DNA of 41,346 nt from Phlegmacium glaucopus (taxonomy: Eukaryota > Basidiomycota > Agaricomycetes > Agaricales > Cortinariaceae). The translations under genes were made by a program, and so were the position numbers. Where the stretch lies: the NCBI GenBank assembly GCA_015039465.1, contig MU130598.1:22727-64072 (forward strand). Reading direction: 5' to 3'. Below, one piece after another: positions 31,264 through 41,346 of the stretch. The stretch's first letter is position 1. Each line of letters begins with the position of its first letter. The notes under the pieces were generated by a model, which worked only from the letters and a program-made list of their open reading frames with translations, was not told the DNA's origin and did not search any database.

Positions 31264-32395
31264 GGGAGCTGATTTGAACGGTACATGGTGTTTAGTGAAC
31301 TTTTATACGCGCATGGGGTTTGGTCATAATTAAAAGGCTGTAAGGCGGTGCTGATCAGCGCTGGGCTGCGATACAAGGAAGGATATATATCAATTATATT
31401 CCAACCTAAACCAGTCGTACATGTGAGCAGCCATTTTCAGTCATTCCTCCTTTTGTAAGTAGACAAGCATGTCACGGAAAGGTAGCGCCAAGTGATCAAC
31501 TGGTTTGGGTGGGCCATTGCCTTCAGCACTGCAGATCCGAGTTCTATCAAATAAAGTGTCGAACAGGCATCTTACGATACTATTAGGGGAGCTTACTTAT
31601 TCACATATCTCTGGTAACGCCATGACTTTCATTTTAAAGCTGATCCACAGTTGTGGGATGGGGGTCGTTCGTGCTCCTCCAGTTGACTGGAAGCTTTCTA
31701 ACCGAATTCCTAGGCTCTGTAGATGACGCCTGCTAGTTTCCAGAGATTTGGCGGAACGAAGAATGCTTGTTCGATGGGCAGCCAATTATCAGCAATACAG
31801 CTGAGTTTGAAATAAAATTGCACTATTCAGAAGCCGACTGGCTAAACCCGCACAAATAGATGCCGTTGGATTTGGAGCCGAAAATGATACCAGACGAAAG
31901 TTTAATTTGAATCGGGATGGAGCTGCTATTAGTCTGGTAATCATCTCGCAGTTAAACAAATCATCATTTGGGTAAGGATCTACTGATTTTTACCGTTCTG
32001 TGATGGACAACCGTTCTCCACCAACCTATCCGAATACTAGGAAGTCATGTCCACGAGACTGCCAATGATACAATTTGCATTGAAGGAGGATGCGGGACAA
32101 ATACTAGAAGCATCAACAAATTCAGGATTTCAGGGTCGCATAAGGACGTAAAACTGTCAAGAACTGTTCAACAAATCTCATATGTCATGTTGGAGAGCGT
32201 CCGGTACAAAGCAGGAGGGTTTAAGCAGTAGTGCATGCGGTGTCATTTTGTACTCCACTTACCGAGGCAGCCAACTCGGATACATTTTGCTTCGAACGAC
32301 GTGGTCTGGGGATGGGTCTTCTTGAAAATTTGTATACTCCTAGACTCGCAACAATCACAAATATGGGACGCCAATGGTCAAGTCCAGTCAAAAAT
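31264..32395. other. Intergenic with a dispersed repeat copy
   Basis: The first ~130 bp are the duplicated oxidoreductase promoter. Bases 31498-31860 are a diverged copy of the repeat defined at 3899-4321, and 31890-31985 match 16060-16187. The right part (about 32240-32395) is the 3' flank of copy 3 and resembles 29165-29300. No gene seen. Confidence 0.55.
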
Positions 32396-34371
32396 TCAAT
32401 CATGACGTCTGCACACCAATTCTCCATCCCACTCATCTGATCCTACACCAACAGCAACAACAAACAAGGAAGTAGGATCGTATTTGCCTTTGATGGATCT
32501 CAGTTTATCGTAATGATCGCCGAAATAGGATTTCTTGAAATCGAGCTCATGAAGGGAACCCTACATGAAAGAAAGGAAGTGCATTTGGGTTAGCCTCAAT
32601 CCGTTGTTCAAATAATGCAGTTTTTTTACCTCGTTAAGATATGAACCCGAATCTGTGGTCAACTGATCGAGAGTGAGAGTCAATTGCTTGAGTTGATCTA
32701 TTTGTTGGAATATAAAATCTGCGGTTGCACCGTCGTCCCAGACCACTGCGACATAAACTTCCGATAGCGCTCTGCGCCATGAAGGATTAAGGCCGGTGGA
32801 ATCAGGGTCTACGCGAGACACAGCACCGCCTGCGACAGAGCTGAGCACATAAGAAATCAGGTTGATTGAAATTGAAGGCCATCATTATGATAGAACTGAC
32901 TTACTTGAGAGTAGCACCACCATCGAGTGATAAAATGATTTTGGCCGCTTTTGCAGGGTCAGTCTCTGCCAAGCTACGAGGAAGCAGTCGTGATGCGATT
33001 TCAAATCGACCCGACAATTCTGGTACTGTATTTCCGAAAGAAGTCTGATAAAACTCGTAAAATGAGTTGTAAGGTATCGTCGTATCTTGTGACAGACCAC
33101 CTGTAGCATCTGCTACGTATTGGGCGAATGGAAGGAATGTCGTATTGGCATCTGCCCAAGAGACGTTTGGAGCTATGAGAAGAGCGGAGAAGGATGTATT
33201 GGATAAAGTGATGTATCCACTCCAATCCGCATCGGAGATGGTTGGGTGTAATTTCATCAACTCAGTCGTTACATTTTGAGCGATGGTAGGTGAGGTGAAG
33301 TTGGAGGCTATGTAAGCGAAGGTTATGGGGAAGATTGGATGGGTTTGGTATGTAGCTGACGTTACGACGCCATAGGTGCCTCCGCCACCACCGCGCAATG
33401 CCCAAAATAAATCTGGGTGTTGGAAAGAGTTGGTGGTGATGAGAGATCCATCGGCGAGGACAATGGTAAATTGAAGAACGTTGTCGACGCCTGGGACATG
33501 ATATCATGAATTTCAGCATGCAGCATGATTGAGAATGACAGTGGCGTACCGAGGCCGAACTTAGGGGAGAGGGCACTGTGTCCTCCACCCATCACCCATC
33601 CTCCAGCAGCGCCGACTGTTCCGCCTCCGGATAAACCTCCAACAATGGACCGTCCTTGTTTATCAGCAAAGTCATATGCTTCATGCCACTGAACACCAGC
33701 TCCGAGAGTGACAGCTGAGATATACCGAAAGTAAATTTAATCAATCACTGGAAATGCGAAGAGGAAAAGGAGCGATCACCATTGAACGTGTTTTTGGTTG
33801 TTACTGGAGCGTCCTCAGGAACAAAAGTCGGGTTATACGATATATCCTTCATATTATGTGTCCATATCAAAAAACCACCACGCGCGGTGCTTCGACCGAA
33901 AAAGTCATGTCCTGTATTCTTCACCACCAGTTTGAGATTATGTTGTCTTGCGAAATTGACCGCAGCTTGGACATCACTCCCAGAACGAGCATCGACACCA
34001 ACAGGTGGCACGCTTCCCTGCCCACATGGAACTCCCAAGGTAGTATTCAAGTAACATACTGATATAGTTTCGTTGGGGAATATGAACTCCTCGAGGTTGG
34101 CGTTCTGCATCGCTCCTGGTTGGTCTGAACGCCAGATACCATTCGTATAATTTGCAATTACGTTTGAACAGTTACCAGAAGGTGCTGAAGGTGGATAGCA
34201 TGGAAATGCAGGTGGACGGGGGTGTAGAAGTGGTTGTGATAATTGTATAGTCAATGTGGTGAATTCGTTTTCGTTTGGCCAGCATGGTTGGCTATATAAG
34301 CAGCGGCAAGTAGATATCGCCTTGTTAGCTGCCAAGATGGGCAGGAATAAGGAAAGTTTTTGAAGTTTCAT
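32396..34371 (-). CDS. Secreted FAD-linked oxidoreductase (VAO/BBE type), copy 3
   Basis: Exons: 34371-33780, 33714-33550, 33490-32905, 32840-32630, 32560-32396. The layout is identical to copy 1, but this is the most diverged of the three. The N-terminus is MKLQKLSLFLPILAANKAIS. The flavin His motif is VVKNTGHDFFGRS, with Tyr-Leu changed to Phe-Phe relative to copy 1. The FAD-contact segment is GAAGGWVMGGGHSALSPKFG, followed by RGGGGGTYGVVTSATYQTHP. The BBE tail is present, ending in a TGA at 32396-32398. All splice sites are GT-AG and the frame is open, so it is probably functional. The substrate is unknown. Confidence 0.87.
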
Positions 34372-34786
34372 GGAAGCTGGTTTGAACGGTAGACGGTGTT
34401 TAGTGAAGTTTTATACGCGTTAGAGGTTCCGTCATAGTTAGGAAGATGCAAGGGCGGTGCCGATTAGGACCAGCGCTGGACTGTGAAACAAGGAAGGATA
34501 AATATCAATCTCATTCCGACCTAGACTGTACAAGTGGTAATATCGTTGCTTACATAGGAGATATGGGTCCAACTTGTATACTTTCCTCCAACAGCATGTC
34601 AACAGAATGTATCAGTTTACTGAACCTAATTGACAGCGCGGTATGTCAGTTATCGAGGAGAAGAGGCAAAAAGAACTTGGAAGTGAGAACGAAATAACGA
34701 TCACGATTGCAAACACTGATAACCATCCAGAACCATCCTCCGTCACTCAACGCCACTGTGACGTGCTGATCATTGGCGGCTGCGGC
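34372..34786. other. Promoter of oxidoreductase copy 3 and unassigned sequence
   Basis: The left ~170 bp match the upstream regions of copies 1 and 2. Nothing else is recognised before the putative LTR. Confidence 0.5.
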
Positions 34787-34938
34787 TGTAACGACCGGCA
34801 CTTTTCATACCCACTTAGTTACTTTCTTTACCCACAGTCCTTAGTTATCCCCCAACTTTTACCCAACACGTTCCTTACCCCTTTATTATCCCGGCTGCAG
34901 TTGATTTATATTCTTAGCTTAGCTACCAACGGACCATG

Positions 34939-34947
34939 TATATAAGG
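34939..34947 (+). promoter_or_regulatory. Possible TATA box of the second element's LTR
   Basis: TATATAAGG lies about 150 bp into the presumed LTR and 300 bp upstream of the gag ATG, a usual place for an LTR promoter. This rests on the motif only. Confidence 0.4.
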
Positions 34948-35244
34948 ACTCCTAAGTTTTAGGTAGTCCCCAGTGAATTCGAAATACTTTAACCCCGTCT
35001 TTTGAATCCCTCTGTGTGTCGAAACTCAACTTCTGTTATCTTACCATCACAGCAGTCACATTTTCGCCACATCTTTTTTGACGACCTAAAGCTTATTTAC
35101 ACGAATCTTTTCTCTTCTCTCCTCGCTGTCTAGTCGACTAGGAGCCTTCGGATTGATCACCCAAGCCTACCAGCAACTACACAGCCTACACAATAAAATA
35201 ATAAAAACAAAGTTACGTATTTCCCCGAAATTTTATCTACTGAT

Positions 35245-35849
35245 ATGTCTTCCAACAGAACCTATAACCTGCAGGCTCGCCATGGAGTTGGGATAGCTAC
35301 CCAGTCCAGTGTGCTTAGCCAAGAGATACCCCAGTCTCGTTCATCCGTTCCAGCGAGTCGAGCCACAGTTCCTCGCACTGAAGGTGGCATGAATATCATC
35401 ACAACCGATTCCACGGCGGCGTTGCGTACTTACAGCGACGTTGTGGCATCGAGACCCCCTTCCCCTGCGAAGGAGATAGGAGTCCTTCTGTCTGGCAGTC
35501 CCGTTGAGGGTGCTATTCGAGCAAGTGGACCCGACCATTTAATAAACGAGACATCTATTACTGAAATAAATAATGAAGCTGAAGTCGAGAGATTTACCTC
35601 GAGTGATTCAGGTAATCTTGTTACCAGTAAAGGTGAACTTCCGTGGACTACTGTAAAACGCAGACGTGCGCGTAGTCTCAGCTCTTTGGATAAATCAAAA
35701 AACCTTACAAATGAGCAGAATCTGGCGGTAAAGATTGCAGCCAATGCACTTACTGCGAAACAGAAGCAGCGAATACAGCGCCGCCAAGAGAATATTCGAT
35801 CTATGCAAGATCGTTCTCCCTCTTCCAGAGGTGAAGGACCCTCCGAAAG
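35245..35849 (+). CDS. Gag-like N-terminal region of the second gypsy element
   Basis: The frame starts MSSNRTYNLQARHGVG and reads to RSPSSRGEGPS. It is low in hydrophobics, with a PWTTVKRRRARSLSSLDKSK basic patch and a helical stretch (NEQNLAVKIAANALTAKQKQ). SRGEGPS should be followed by a KGK..IDPREWGN motif in this family. That motif is found at 39009-38984, but written backwards. The residues printed after GEGPS in the forward reading are therefore not the real continuation. Confidence 0.7.
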
Positions 35850-38800
35850 TATATTATATGTACAGCTTCAGTAGAGCAAATTACTATTTAGCGCCAAGTG
35901 GGTAACATTTCCACCATAGATGTCCTCATAGTAGAGGACCTATCCCAACCGTTGCACACTCATACGACTGATAAGAAAAGCGTTTTTATAGTGGTTGCTG
36001 AGGGTCCACTAAAAGCCCGTTCAGAAGCTGTAGGGTCGACAGGACCTAAAGTAGCCATAGGAGGGTCAGACAACCCACTAGCGAATGAACTAGTAAGTCC
36101 TCACATCATCGTAACGTTATATTACCTTCCACACAGACGCTTGTTAGTGTAAAGGCAAATCTGTTAAGATTTGTCTTATTCATAGCAGATATGGTCGGCT
36201 GATTCAGTTTACAGCCTAAGAGGTTGGTCTTGAACCTTTAAGCTCCTATTTAAAGATCCAGATACAGTAACTAGTGTATGAGTCTTGAAGGCTTTAGTCG
36301 AACCACGTGCATCTTCGCTAGGAGTCCTAGATAAAGTCCCAACCACGACCCTATGCTATCCAACTATGGTAGACAGTCATCAAACCACCGTTGGTGTAGA
36401 TACCGCCCCGGGTATCGTATAGCTACCTATTAAGCCAGAAAATTTAACTCACGAACTCGAGCAGACCACCGTATGGTAGACGACTATAGCTTGAATCCCA
36501 AGAGATCTTCTGAGGCTCATTGTCAATAACCCAGTGGACAGTCGCGCAGCACCTACTGTATAAGCAGTCATTATAGGAAAGACTGATACAACTTTGCGGT
36601 AAGGCCTTCATTTAATCCGCGAAGTATCCGCGACAGTGGACCTTTCCCAACGAGACTACAGTCCTATCTGAGCCGATCGTAGCGCATCGTTAGAGGATAG
36701 TACCTGGCGCGTCGTTGTGGACAGAACAGGGTTATTTCCATCAATAGGGAGGTAAAGACTTGTCAAAGTCCTCCGCGACTTCTTAAAACTAAGAGCAGTC
36801 TTGAGAGTTTGCTATGCCGTGGATATCCATCCGATAGTTCATAGAGTTGTTCCAGTAGGGTCAGTAAAAGCCCAAACCTATGTCCAAGCTACAACTTCCG
36901 TCGACGGGGACCACCAAAGCCAGGTAACCTGAAATGGCATAAGAAACAACCCGTTAATGCCCGGTCTACCGGTCAAAGAAATGTGAGCTTCGTGAAGGGT
37001 CGACTACGATTAAGACGAAAAAGAAATCGGCTTTCGACCCCGCACAAGGCTCTCCTACTGACTACGCTTATACCTCCACCTCCAGATGGAGATCGACTAT
37101 GGCAACCTTTAGATGGAGCCGAACTGCAACGTGAAGGAGAACCAGGTCCTCATACGTTTGCGGCTGGGCCTCCTCACAGTTTGACATGCAACAAACCAGC
37201 TCAGCGCACAGCTGAAGAGCTTACTGAAACCCTAGCGGAAACGACCCAACTCAGTTTACAGTGTCGAGCATAGCTGACCAAATAAACTCTTCCAGAGTAA
37301 GAAACCACCAATCCTCGACGAGGTGACCCAACGCTCCCGACAGGACCAGAGGATAGGGCGGAAAGTCGATGCAAAAGCCTATAAAGTTAATAAAGGCGAA
37401 CACTTTACTGAAGAAGGGTCCAACTTTAGAGCCCTAACTCCAATAGGGAGGTCTCAGGGAAGACCTACTATCCAGCACTCGATAAGGTTTTAAATTACTG
37501 AAACAGAACAAGGCCTTACCGAGGTTAGTATAACTTGTCAAGGACATCGAGTACACATATAAGTCGATGTGAAAAGAGCAAAACTACCGTTGCTCAATCT
37601 CGGGACGCGTAGACGTACGCTATCAGTTAACCTTTTGTCATTAATTTGTCGAGTCACATTTTCACTCTCTCAAAGGTGAAAAGAAGTAAGTAACTATGAA
37701 AGACTCACATCTTTAGCATCCGAAAAGGACAGTTTATTATCCTATTGTTTTTGTGGAAAGCTACTGAAGAGTGAAAGGGTAGGGCTTCTATCCGCAGTGA
37801 AAGTGCTTGCTTAGCTACCATTCGGGCGCGCAGACGACTGGGTAGCATAAGGAAACCTCCTTATCCAAACTACCGACTAGATCTTCATCTAGACCATCGT
37901 CATGGGGGAGCCGCCGACGATGCTCGAGCTGCTACCGGAGCAGAAGCTACAAAAGCACTCATGCTGCTTAGTGACCGAGGACTGGGCAACGACAGATTTG
38001 AGCCGACTCTCGATAAAAGTCTACTGCGCGAGCTAGAGCTGCCAAGTAGTCTTCTCAGACTTCCTCTACTGCTTCCTAGTGCAGCAGAACCGAAAACTGG
38101 CGCGAGCTATAAGGACTCTCGTAACGGATCCATTGAGAAACCTCGCTAAACTCGGCGGCCTGCCCTAAGCCGTCCTGCTCGAAATACCTATTCGTAGAGG
38201 TCTCCTCTAGACCATGCAGAGCAACCCACCACGAATCTTAGGGAGCGAGGCTTTCCGAACGAAGAAACGAGTAAAAAGGCCCATGCTGCCGGGGATCTCA
38301 AACTCCGGCCTCTGACGAGCAGAGTCGCAAATCTGGAGAGAAAGCTTCCAAGTCATCCGTGTAAAGCACCAGCTTTCCTCAATTTCCATCGATTGACGAG
38401 AAGCTGTAAGTTCGAAAGGGTTGACAATAAGTCCAACGGGGTGAATCACTACGGTTTCAAGTCAAGTCAAGTCAAGTCGTCGTAAAAAACGACTTGACTC
38501 TTGACTTGACTGATTCAAAAAGGACTTGACTTGACTTGACAATTTCTTGCCAAGCTGACTTGACTTGACTTCTTGACAATATAGTAGTTACCTGTTAGGT
38601 ATCGGGTTCCTGTTTGTTATGGTACTATGGATTAAGGGACTAAACATAAATACAAGGTTTTACCTATTACGATTATATATTGTATTAGTGTAGTATACCA
38701 GTAATAGAGGAACGAGTTAGTAACAAAATGAGGGTTTTCCTGAAGGTTTAGTAAACATGTAGTGGTTTCTTGGTTAAAGGTCCTTTGTACCTAGTTATAT

Positions 38801-39010
38801 ATCCTTAAAGAGTAGGAAGCTCCTGGATAGTCAAGTCGTCAAGTCAAGTCAAGCTTGACCTACTTGACGGTTAAGAGGTATACGGACTTGACTTGACTTG
38901 AAAAGTCAAGTCAAGTCAAGTCAAGTCAGTCAAGTCCAAGTCACTCAGTCAAGTCTTGACTTGAAACCGTAGTGATCGGGGTGAGAGCACCCAGTTACCA
39001 GAATGGGAAG
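35850..39010. other. Block written 3' to 5' (reversed, not complemented) encoding gypsy gag
   Basis: Neither strand encodes anything sensible here. Reading the same letters from 39010 down to 35850 gives one long frame of about 870 codons, with a single TGA (38325-38323) and a MITE. In reading order it contains GKTIDPREWGNLN, AESRPAAQIAPKSYLG, an S/D/R-rich tract, SAIKPIPPKEYDGSADARAY, YLRDGKVRSHRKV, GKAYDFYTQKV, FNYCFPIDY, ELQELFNMIGAIPEQDK, IIQKGLWRDNLNPE and the zinc knuckle CFECKETGHLARNC (about 36992-36950). These match the order of gag motifs in agaricomycete gypsy elements. DNA processes do not reverse polarity without complementing, so a data error is the likely cause. Left edge 35845-35860; right edge 39005-39038. 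Confidence 0.92.
38445..38976. mobile_element. hAT-like MITE, 532 bp, inside the reversed block
   Basis: Terminal inverted repeats of 22 bp start ATCACTACGGTTTCAAGTCA as printed; in true polarity they read TAGTGATGCCAAAGTTCAGT. Both sides carry an 8-bp duplication, CGGGGTGA (38437-38444 and 38977-38984), true polarity AGTGGGGC, which falls in the codons for EWGN of gag. Subterminal CAAGT/ACTTG arrays (38455-38580, 38830-38965) can fold back on themselves. No transposase is present. An 8-bp duplication and TAGTG ends fit the hAT superfamily. Confidence 0.8.

Positions 39011-39038
<28 letters not shown>
39011..39038. other. A28 run at the edge of the reversed block, possibly a masked gap
   Basis: Twenty-eight A residues separate the reversed gag from forward protease sequence. 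The reversed side and the forward side (KVTSVQF, AAA GTA ACC) can account for about three of them. That leaves 25, a common fixed gap length. The A26 run at 27131-27156 can be read as 25 plus one native A in the same way. Confidence 0.4.
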
Positions 39039-39042
<4 letters not shown>

Positions 39043-41346
39043 CCAGTGTTCAGTTCCAATACCAAGGTATAAACGAGCAACGAACCTTCGATATTATTAA
39101 CATCAACAACTACGATCTAATCCTTGGGACTCCTTGGATGCACCAACACCAAGTTTGCCTCGGATTCAATCCAGCACGAGTCGTTATTGGCAGCGATGAG
39201 TCCCAGCCATTGCAAGCCGGTCCCGAAACAAGATTGATGATACATGCTCTGACACCTGAAGAGCAGGATGAAGAAAAAGTTCAAGAAGAACTGCGTCAGT
39301 ATGCTGAACCTTTGTGCAGAGAGGTTCACGAAACAGACCTGCTGCCATTCCGAGTTATCAATCATACAATTCCTCTCATTGATGAATCAAGGACGTATCC
39401 GTGGCGTCCGTCTAGATGTCCTGAAGTTTTTCGTGCACAGTGGGCAGAAAAAAGAAATGCCTATATCAAATCAGGACGCTGGCCAAGTTACTTCAGCTGG
39501 AAACACAGTACCTATGTTGCTAATCCCTAAACCCTGAACAAACCCGCCTGAACTACAAACGGTGGTGGACCTTCGTGAACGCAACAAAAACACACGCAAG
39601 TTGACATCCCCTCTGCCAGACATGGAGGGAACATTGAGAAGAACCGCGGCGAAACATTATAGATCAGCGTTGGACCTGAAGAGCACCTATGAACAGATCA
39701 GGATCGTTCCGGAACACGTCTCACGATCCACAGTAACTACACCAGACGGAAACATGGTGAGTCATGTAATCCAGATTGGGGATTGCAACGCACCTGCGAC
39801 GTATCAAGCACTCATGAACCACCTTTTCTCAGCACACATTGGCCGATTCATGGACATTTACCTCGATGATATCGTCATTTATTCGGAGAGTCTGGAAGAC
39901 CATCGCCGACATGTTAAAATAGTGCTCGACATCTTGAAACGAGAGAAACTGTACCTTAGTGTTAAATTCCGTCACATTCCGTCACATTCCGTCACACGTT
40001 ACTCCGGTCCGACTCCGTTGGAGTCGTTTCCGGTAGTCCGTACTCCGTTCCAGTACTCTCCCTCATTTCCAACTCTACTCCTCCTACGTCCGACTCCGAG
40101 ACTTCTCCATATCATTCCGACTCTTCCGACAATATTCCAAACACCTTACCACACCTTTGACATCACTTTCCCACTATCAGTCAGCACACCAGTCCATGGA
40201 TTATTCACCCAAGAATGCAGGACCTTTCCCGGGAGCAGAACGCAGCACTTATATTTATATTCTATATTTCGGTTGCAATTCCTTTTATATTTAAAGTACG
40301 CGAACTTGTATGTTTTCCCTTAGTTCGATAGCAACTCACCTCCTCTTGTTTTCCCTCTAAGTCACTGAGGTCTTCCGACTTGTTACTGCACCTTCCGTAT
40401 CAAGCACTCATGAACATCTTTTCTCAGGAACATTGGGCGGTTCATGGACATACGCTCGAGGATATCGTCATTTATTCGGACAGTCTGGAGACCAACTCCG
40501 ACATGTTACTAGTCCTTGACATTTGAAACGAGAGAAACTGTACCTTAGTCGGTCAAAATTACGCTTTATTGCATCAAGTTTGAAGCTTCTGGGCCGTGTA
40601 GTCGATGACCACGGTATTCAAATGGACTCTGCGAAAGTCGATAGTGTATTGAACTGGAAAGTACCAACGAATCGAGATCTTCTGAGAGGTTTCATTGGAT
40701 CTGTGGGCTATTTAGCGGATGACATTCCAAATGTTCGTATCCCTATGGGAATACTTAGCTCGTTAACTGGAGACACTGTTCCCTTTTGGTGGGGATATAC
40801 CGAACAACGAGCGTTTGACGATGTGAAAACACTTGTACAACAAGTTAGAGACCATCGACGAGTTCCAATAGATTATTCCCCAGGGGCGCCAGCTATCTGG
40901 ATGATCACGGACGGTTGTTCTACTGGGATTGCGGGCTTGGTCAGTCAAGGAACAGATTGGAAAAAGGCTAAGATCGCCGCCTTTTACTCAGCCAAGCTTA
41001 ACGCTGCTCAGCAGAACTACCCGGTCCATGAGATTGAAATGTTAGCAGGCGTGGAGACGATGCTGCGTCACATAGATATCCTGCAGGGAGCTCCGTTCAA
41101 ATGGCTAACAGATCATAAGGGACTGATTTACCTTTTGAATCAGAAAAATCTATCTGGAAGACAAGCCCGTTGGCTGGAAAAAATTAGTACTTTCACGTTT
41201 GAAGTGGTCTACATCGCTGGCAGCGAGAATGTCGTCGCGGACGCCCTGTCTAGGATTTACTCGAGTGACTCGGTGGGTACACAGAGGGCAAGAAGTGAGT
41301 TTACTTACCACAATGTTGTGGACGATGACACATCGGATGGTGACCG
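39039..41346 (+). pseudogene. Ty3/gypsy protease-RT-RNase H, decayed, partial at window end
   Basis: The retropepsin end is YNQ-type: FQYQGINEQRTFDIININNY then DLILGTPWMHQHQVCLGFNP. A one-base loss near 39482 shifts the frame (SGRW, then VTSAGNTVPMLLIPKP) and a TGA at about 39535 interrupts KP-TNPPE. RT continues with VVDLRERNKNTRKLTSPLPD, ATYQALMNHLF and the active site DIYLDDIVIY (about 39853-39882). After LKREKLYLS (39957) a foreign 415-bp stretch and an imperfect repeat of the RT segment intervene. From about 40555 the frame resumes: LRFIASSLKLLGRVVDDHGI, RDLLRGFIGSVGYLADDI, MITDGCSTGIAGLVSQG, AKLNAAQQNYPVHEIEMLAG and SENVVADALSRIY. The window ends inside the element. Confidence 0.85.
39961..40548. 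repeat. Interruption of RT flanked by a duplicated RT segment
   Basis: Bases 39780-39957 and about 40378-40548 are copies of the same RT segment. The second has several small deletions (GAACCACCTTTT versus GAACATCTTTT; CATTTACCTCGATG versus CATACGCTCGAGG). The 415 bp between begin with three ATTCCGTCAC units and a run of ACTCCG-like words (39966-40130). I see no gene or clear terminal repeats. Confidence 0.6.

Larger units (their letters stand above)
34787..41346 (+). mobile_element. Second, decayed Ty3/gypsy element, running past the window end
   Basis: The order is: putative 5' LTR from TGTAACGACC at 34787, a gag-like ORF at 35245, a block written backwards that contains the rest of gag, then retropepsin, reverse transcriptase and RNase H to the last base. 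The pol motifs belong to a gypsy group common in Agaricomycetes. It carries a frameshift, a stop, a 415-bp interruption with a duplicated RT segment, and a MITE. The exact LTR end, the primer site and the 3' LTR are not seen. Confidence 0.75.

Noticed and set aside
36983..37273. 96-codon plus-strand ORF and others within 35.9-38.4 kb
   Set aside because: They are chance frames in backwards sequence; the plain reverse gives the real coding frame.
38445..38450. CACTA-superfamily element, because the printed end reads CACTAC
   Set aside because: The target duplication is 8 bp, not 3, and the printed polarity is wrong. True ends begin TAGTG.
39966..40140. Another reversed block, because CG (16) far exceeds GC (0)
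   Set aside because: ACTCCG-type words are natural in fungal hAT elements, no frame appears on reversal, and composition returns to normal gradually. Left unresolved.

Overview
The window is from a filamentous basidiomycete, most likely an agaric (Agaricomycetes). The genes are dense in 50-65 nt GT-AG introns. The gene content fits as well: PEX13, mitochondrial ATP synthase subunit g, a TMEM19-type membrane protein, MYND/DUF4470 proteins, secreted VAO/BBE-type flavoproteins, a cysteine-rich PARP-like protein and Ty3/gypsy elements. Assignments rest on motifs read by eye and on family knowledge; no database search was run.

Layout. 1-8.7 kb: a tandem duplication carrying two MYND-finger/DUF4470 genes on the minus strand. 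The first is open; the second has an early stop. 8.7-12.3 kb: a conserved housekeeping stretch with PEX13 (-) divergent from a TMEM19-family gene (+), then ATP synthase g (+). 13.4-15.3 kb: FAD oxidoreductase copy 1 (-). 16.2-16.8 kb: an N gap. 17.1-19.4 kb: a spliced PARP-like gene whose cysteine-rich exon is tandemly triplicated and whose H-Y-E catalytic triad reads L-T-D. 19.6-19.9 kb: the start of a microbial-type PARG gene, cut by a 9.15-kb Ty3/gypsy element (19944-29095, coding strand minus). That element has 522-bp LTRs differing at one site and a 4-bp target duplication. It carries a disrupted gag, a pol with one stop, and a spliced gene on the opposite strand. The PARG frame resumes just beyond it for about 55 bp. 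29.3-34.4 kb: FAD oxidoreductase copies 2 and 3 (-). 34.8 kb to the end: a second, decayed Ty3/gypsy element (+) that runs off the window.

Two observations concern the integrity of the sequence itself. First, about 3.16 kb (35850-39010) is written backwards without being complemented. Read right to left on the same letters it becomes a nearly uninterrupted gypsy gag with a CCHC knuckle, and it includes a 532-bp hAT-like MITE with 8-bp target duplications. Second, in oxidoreductase copy 2 about 225 bp (30401-30625) equals, almost base for base, the alphabetically lower of each pair of neighbouring bases in the intact paralogue. That is what results when two reads offset by one base are merged and ambiguity codes are resolved to the first letter. 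The first ~400 bp of the window show the CG/GC imbalance expected of another reversed block, and two poly-A runs look like 25-base gaps turned into A. These regions should be treated as data artefacts until reads show otherwise.

Biologically, the most interesting items are the PARP-like protein with a degenerate active site next to a PARG remnant, its exon-intron tandem triplication, and the antisense intron-containing gene inside the young retrotransposon.
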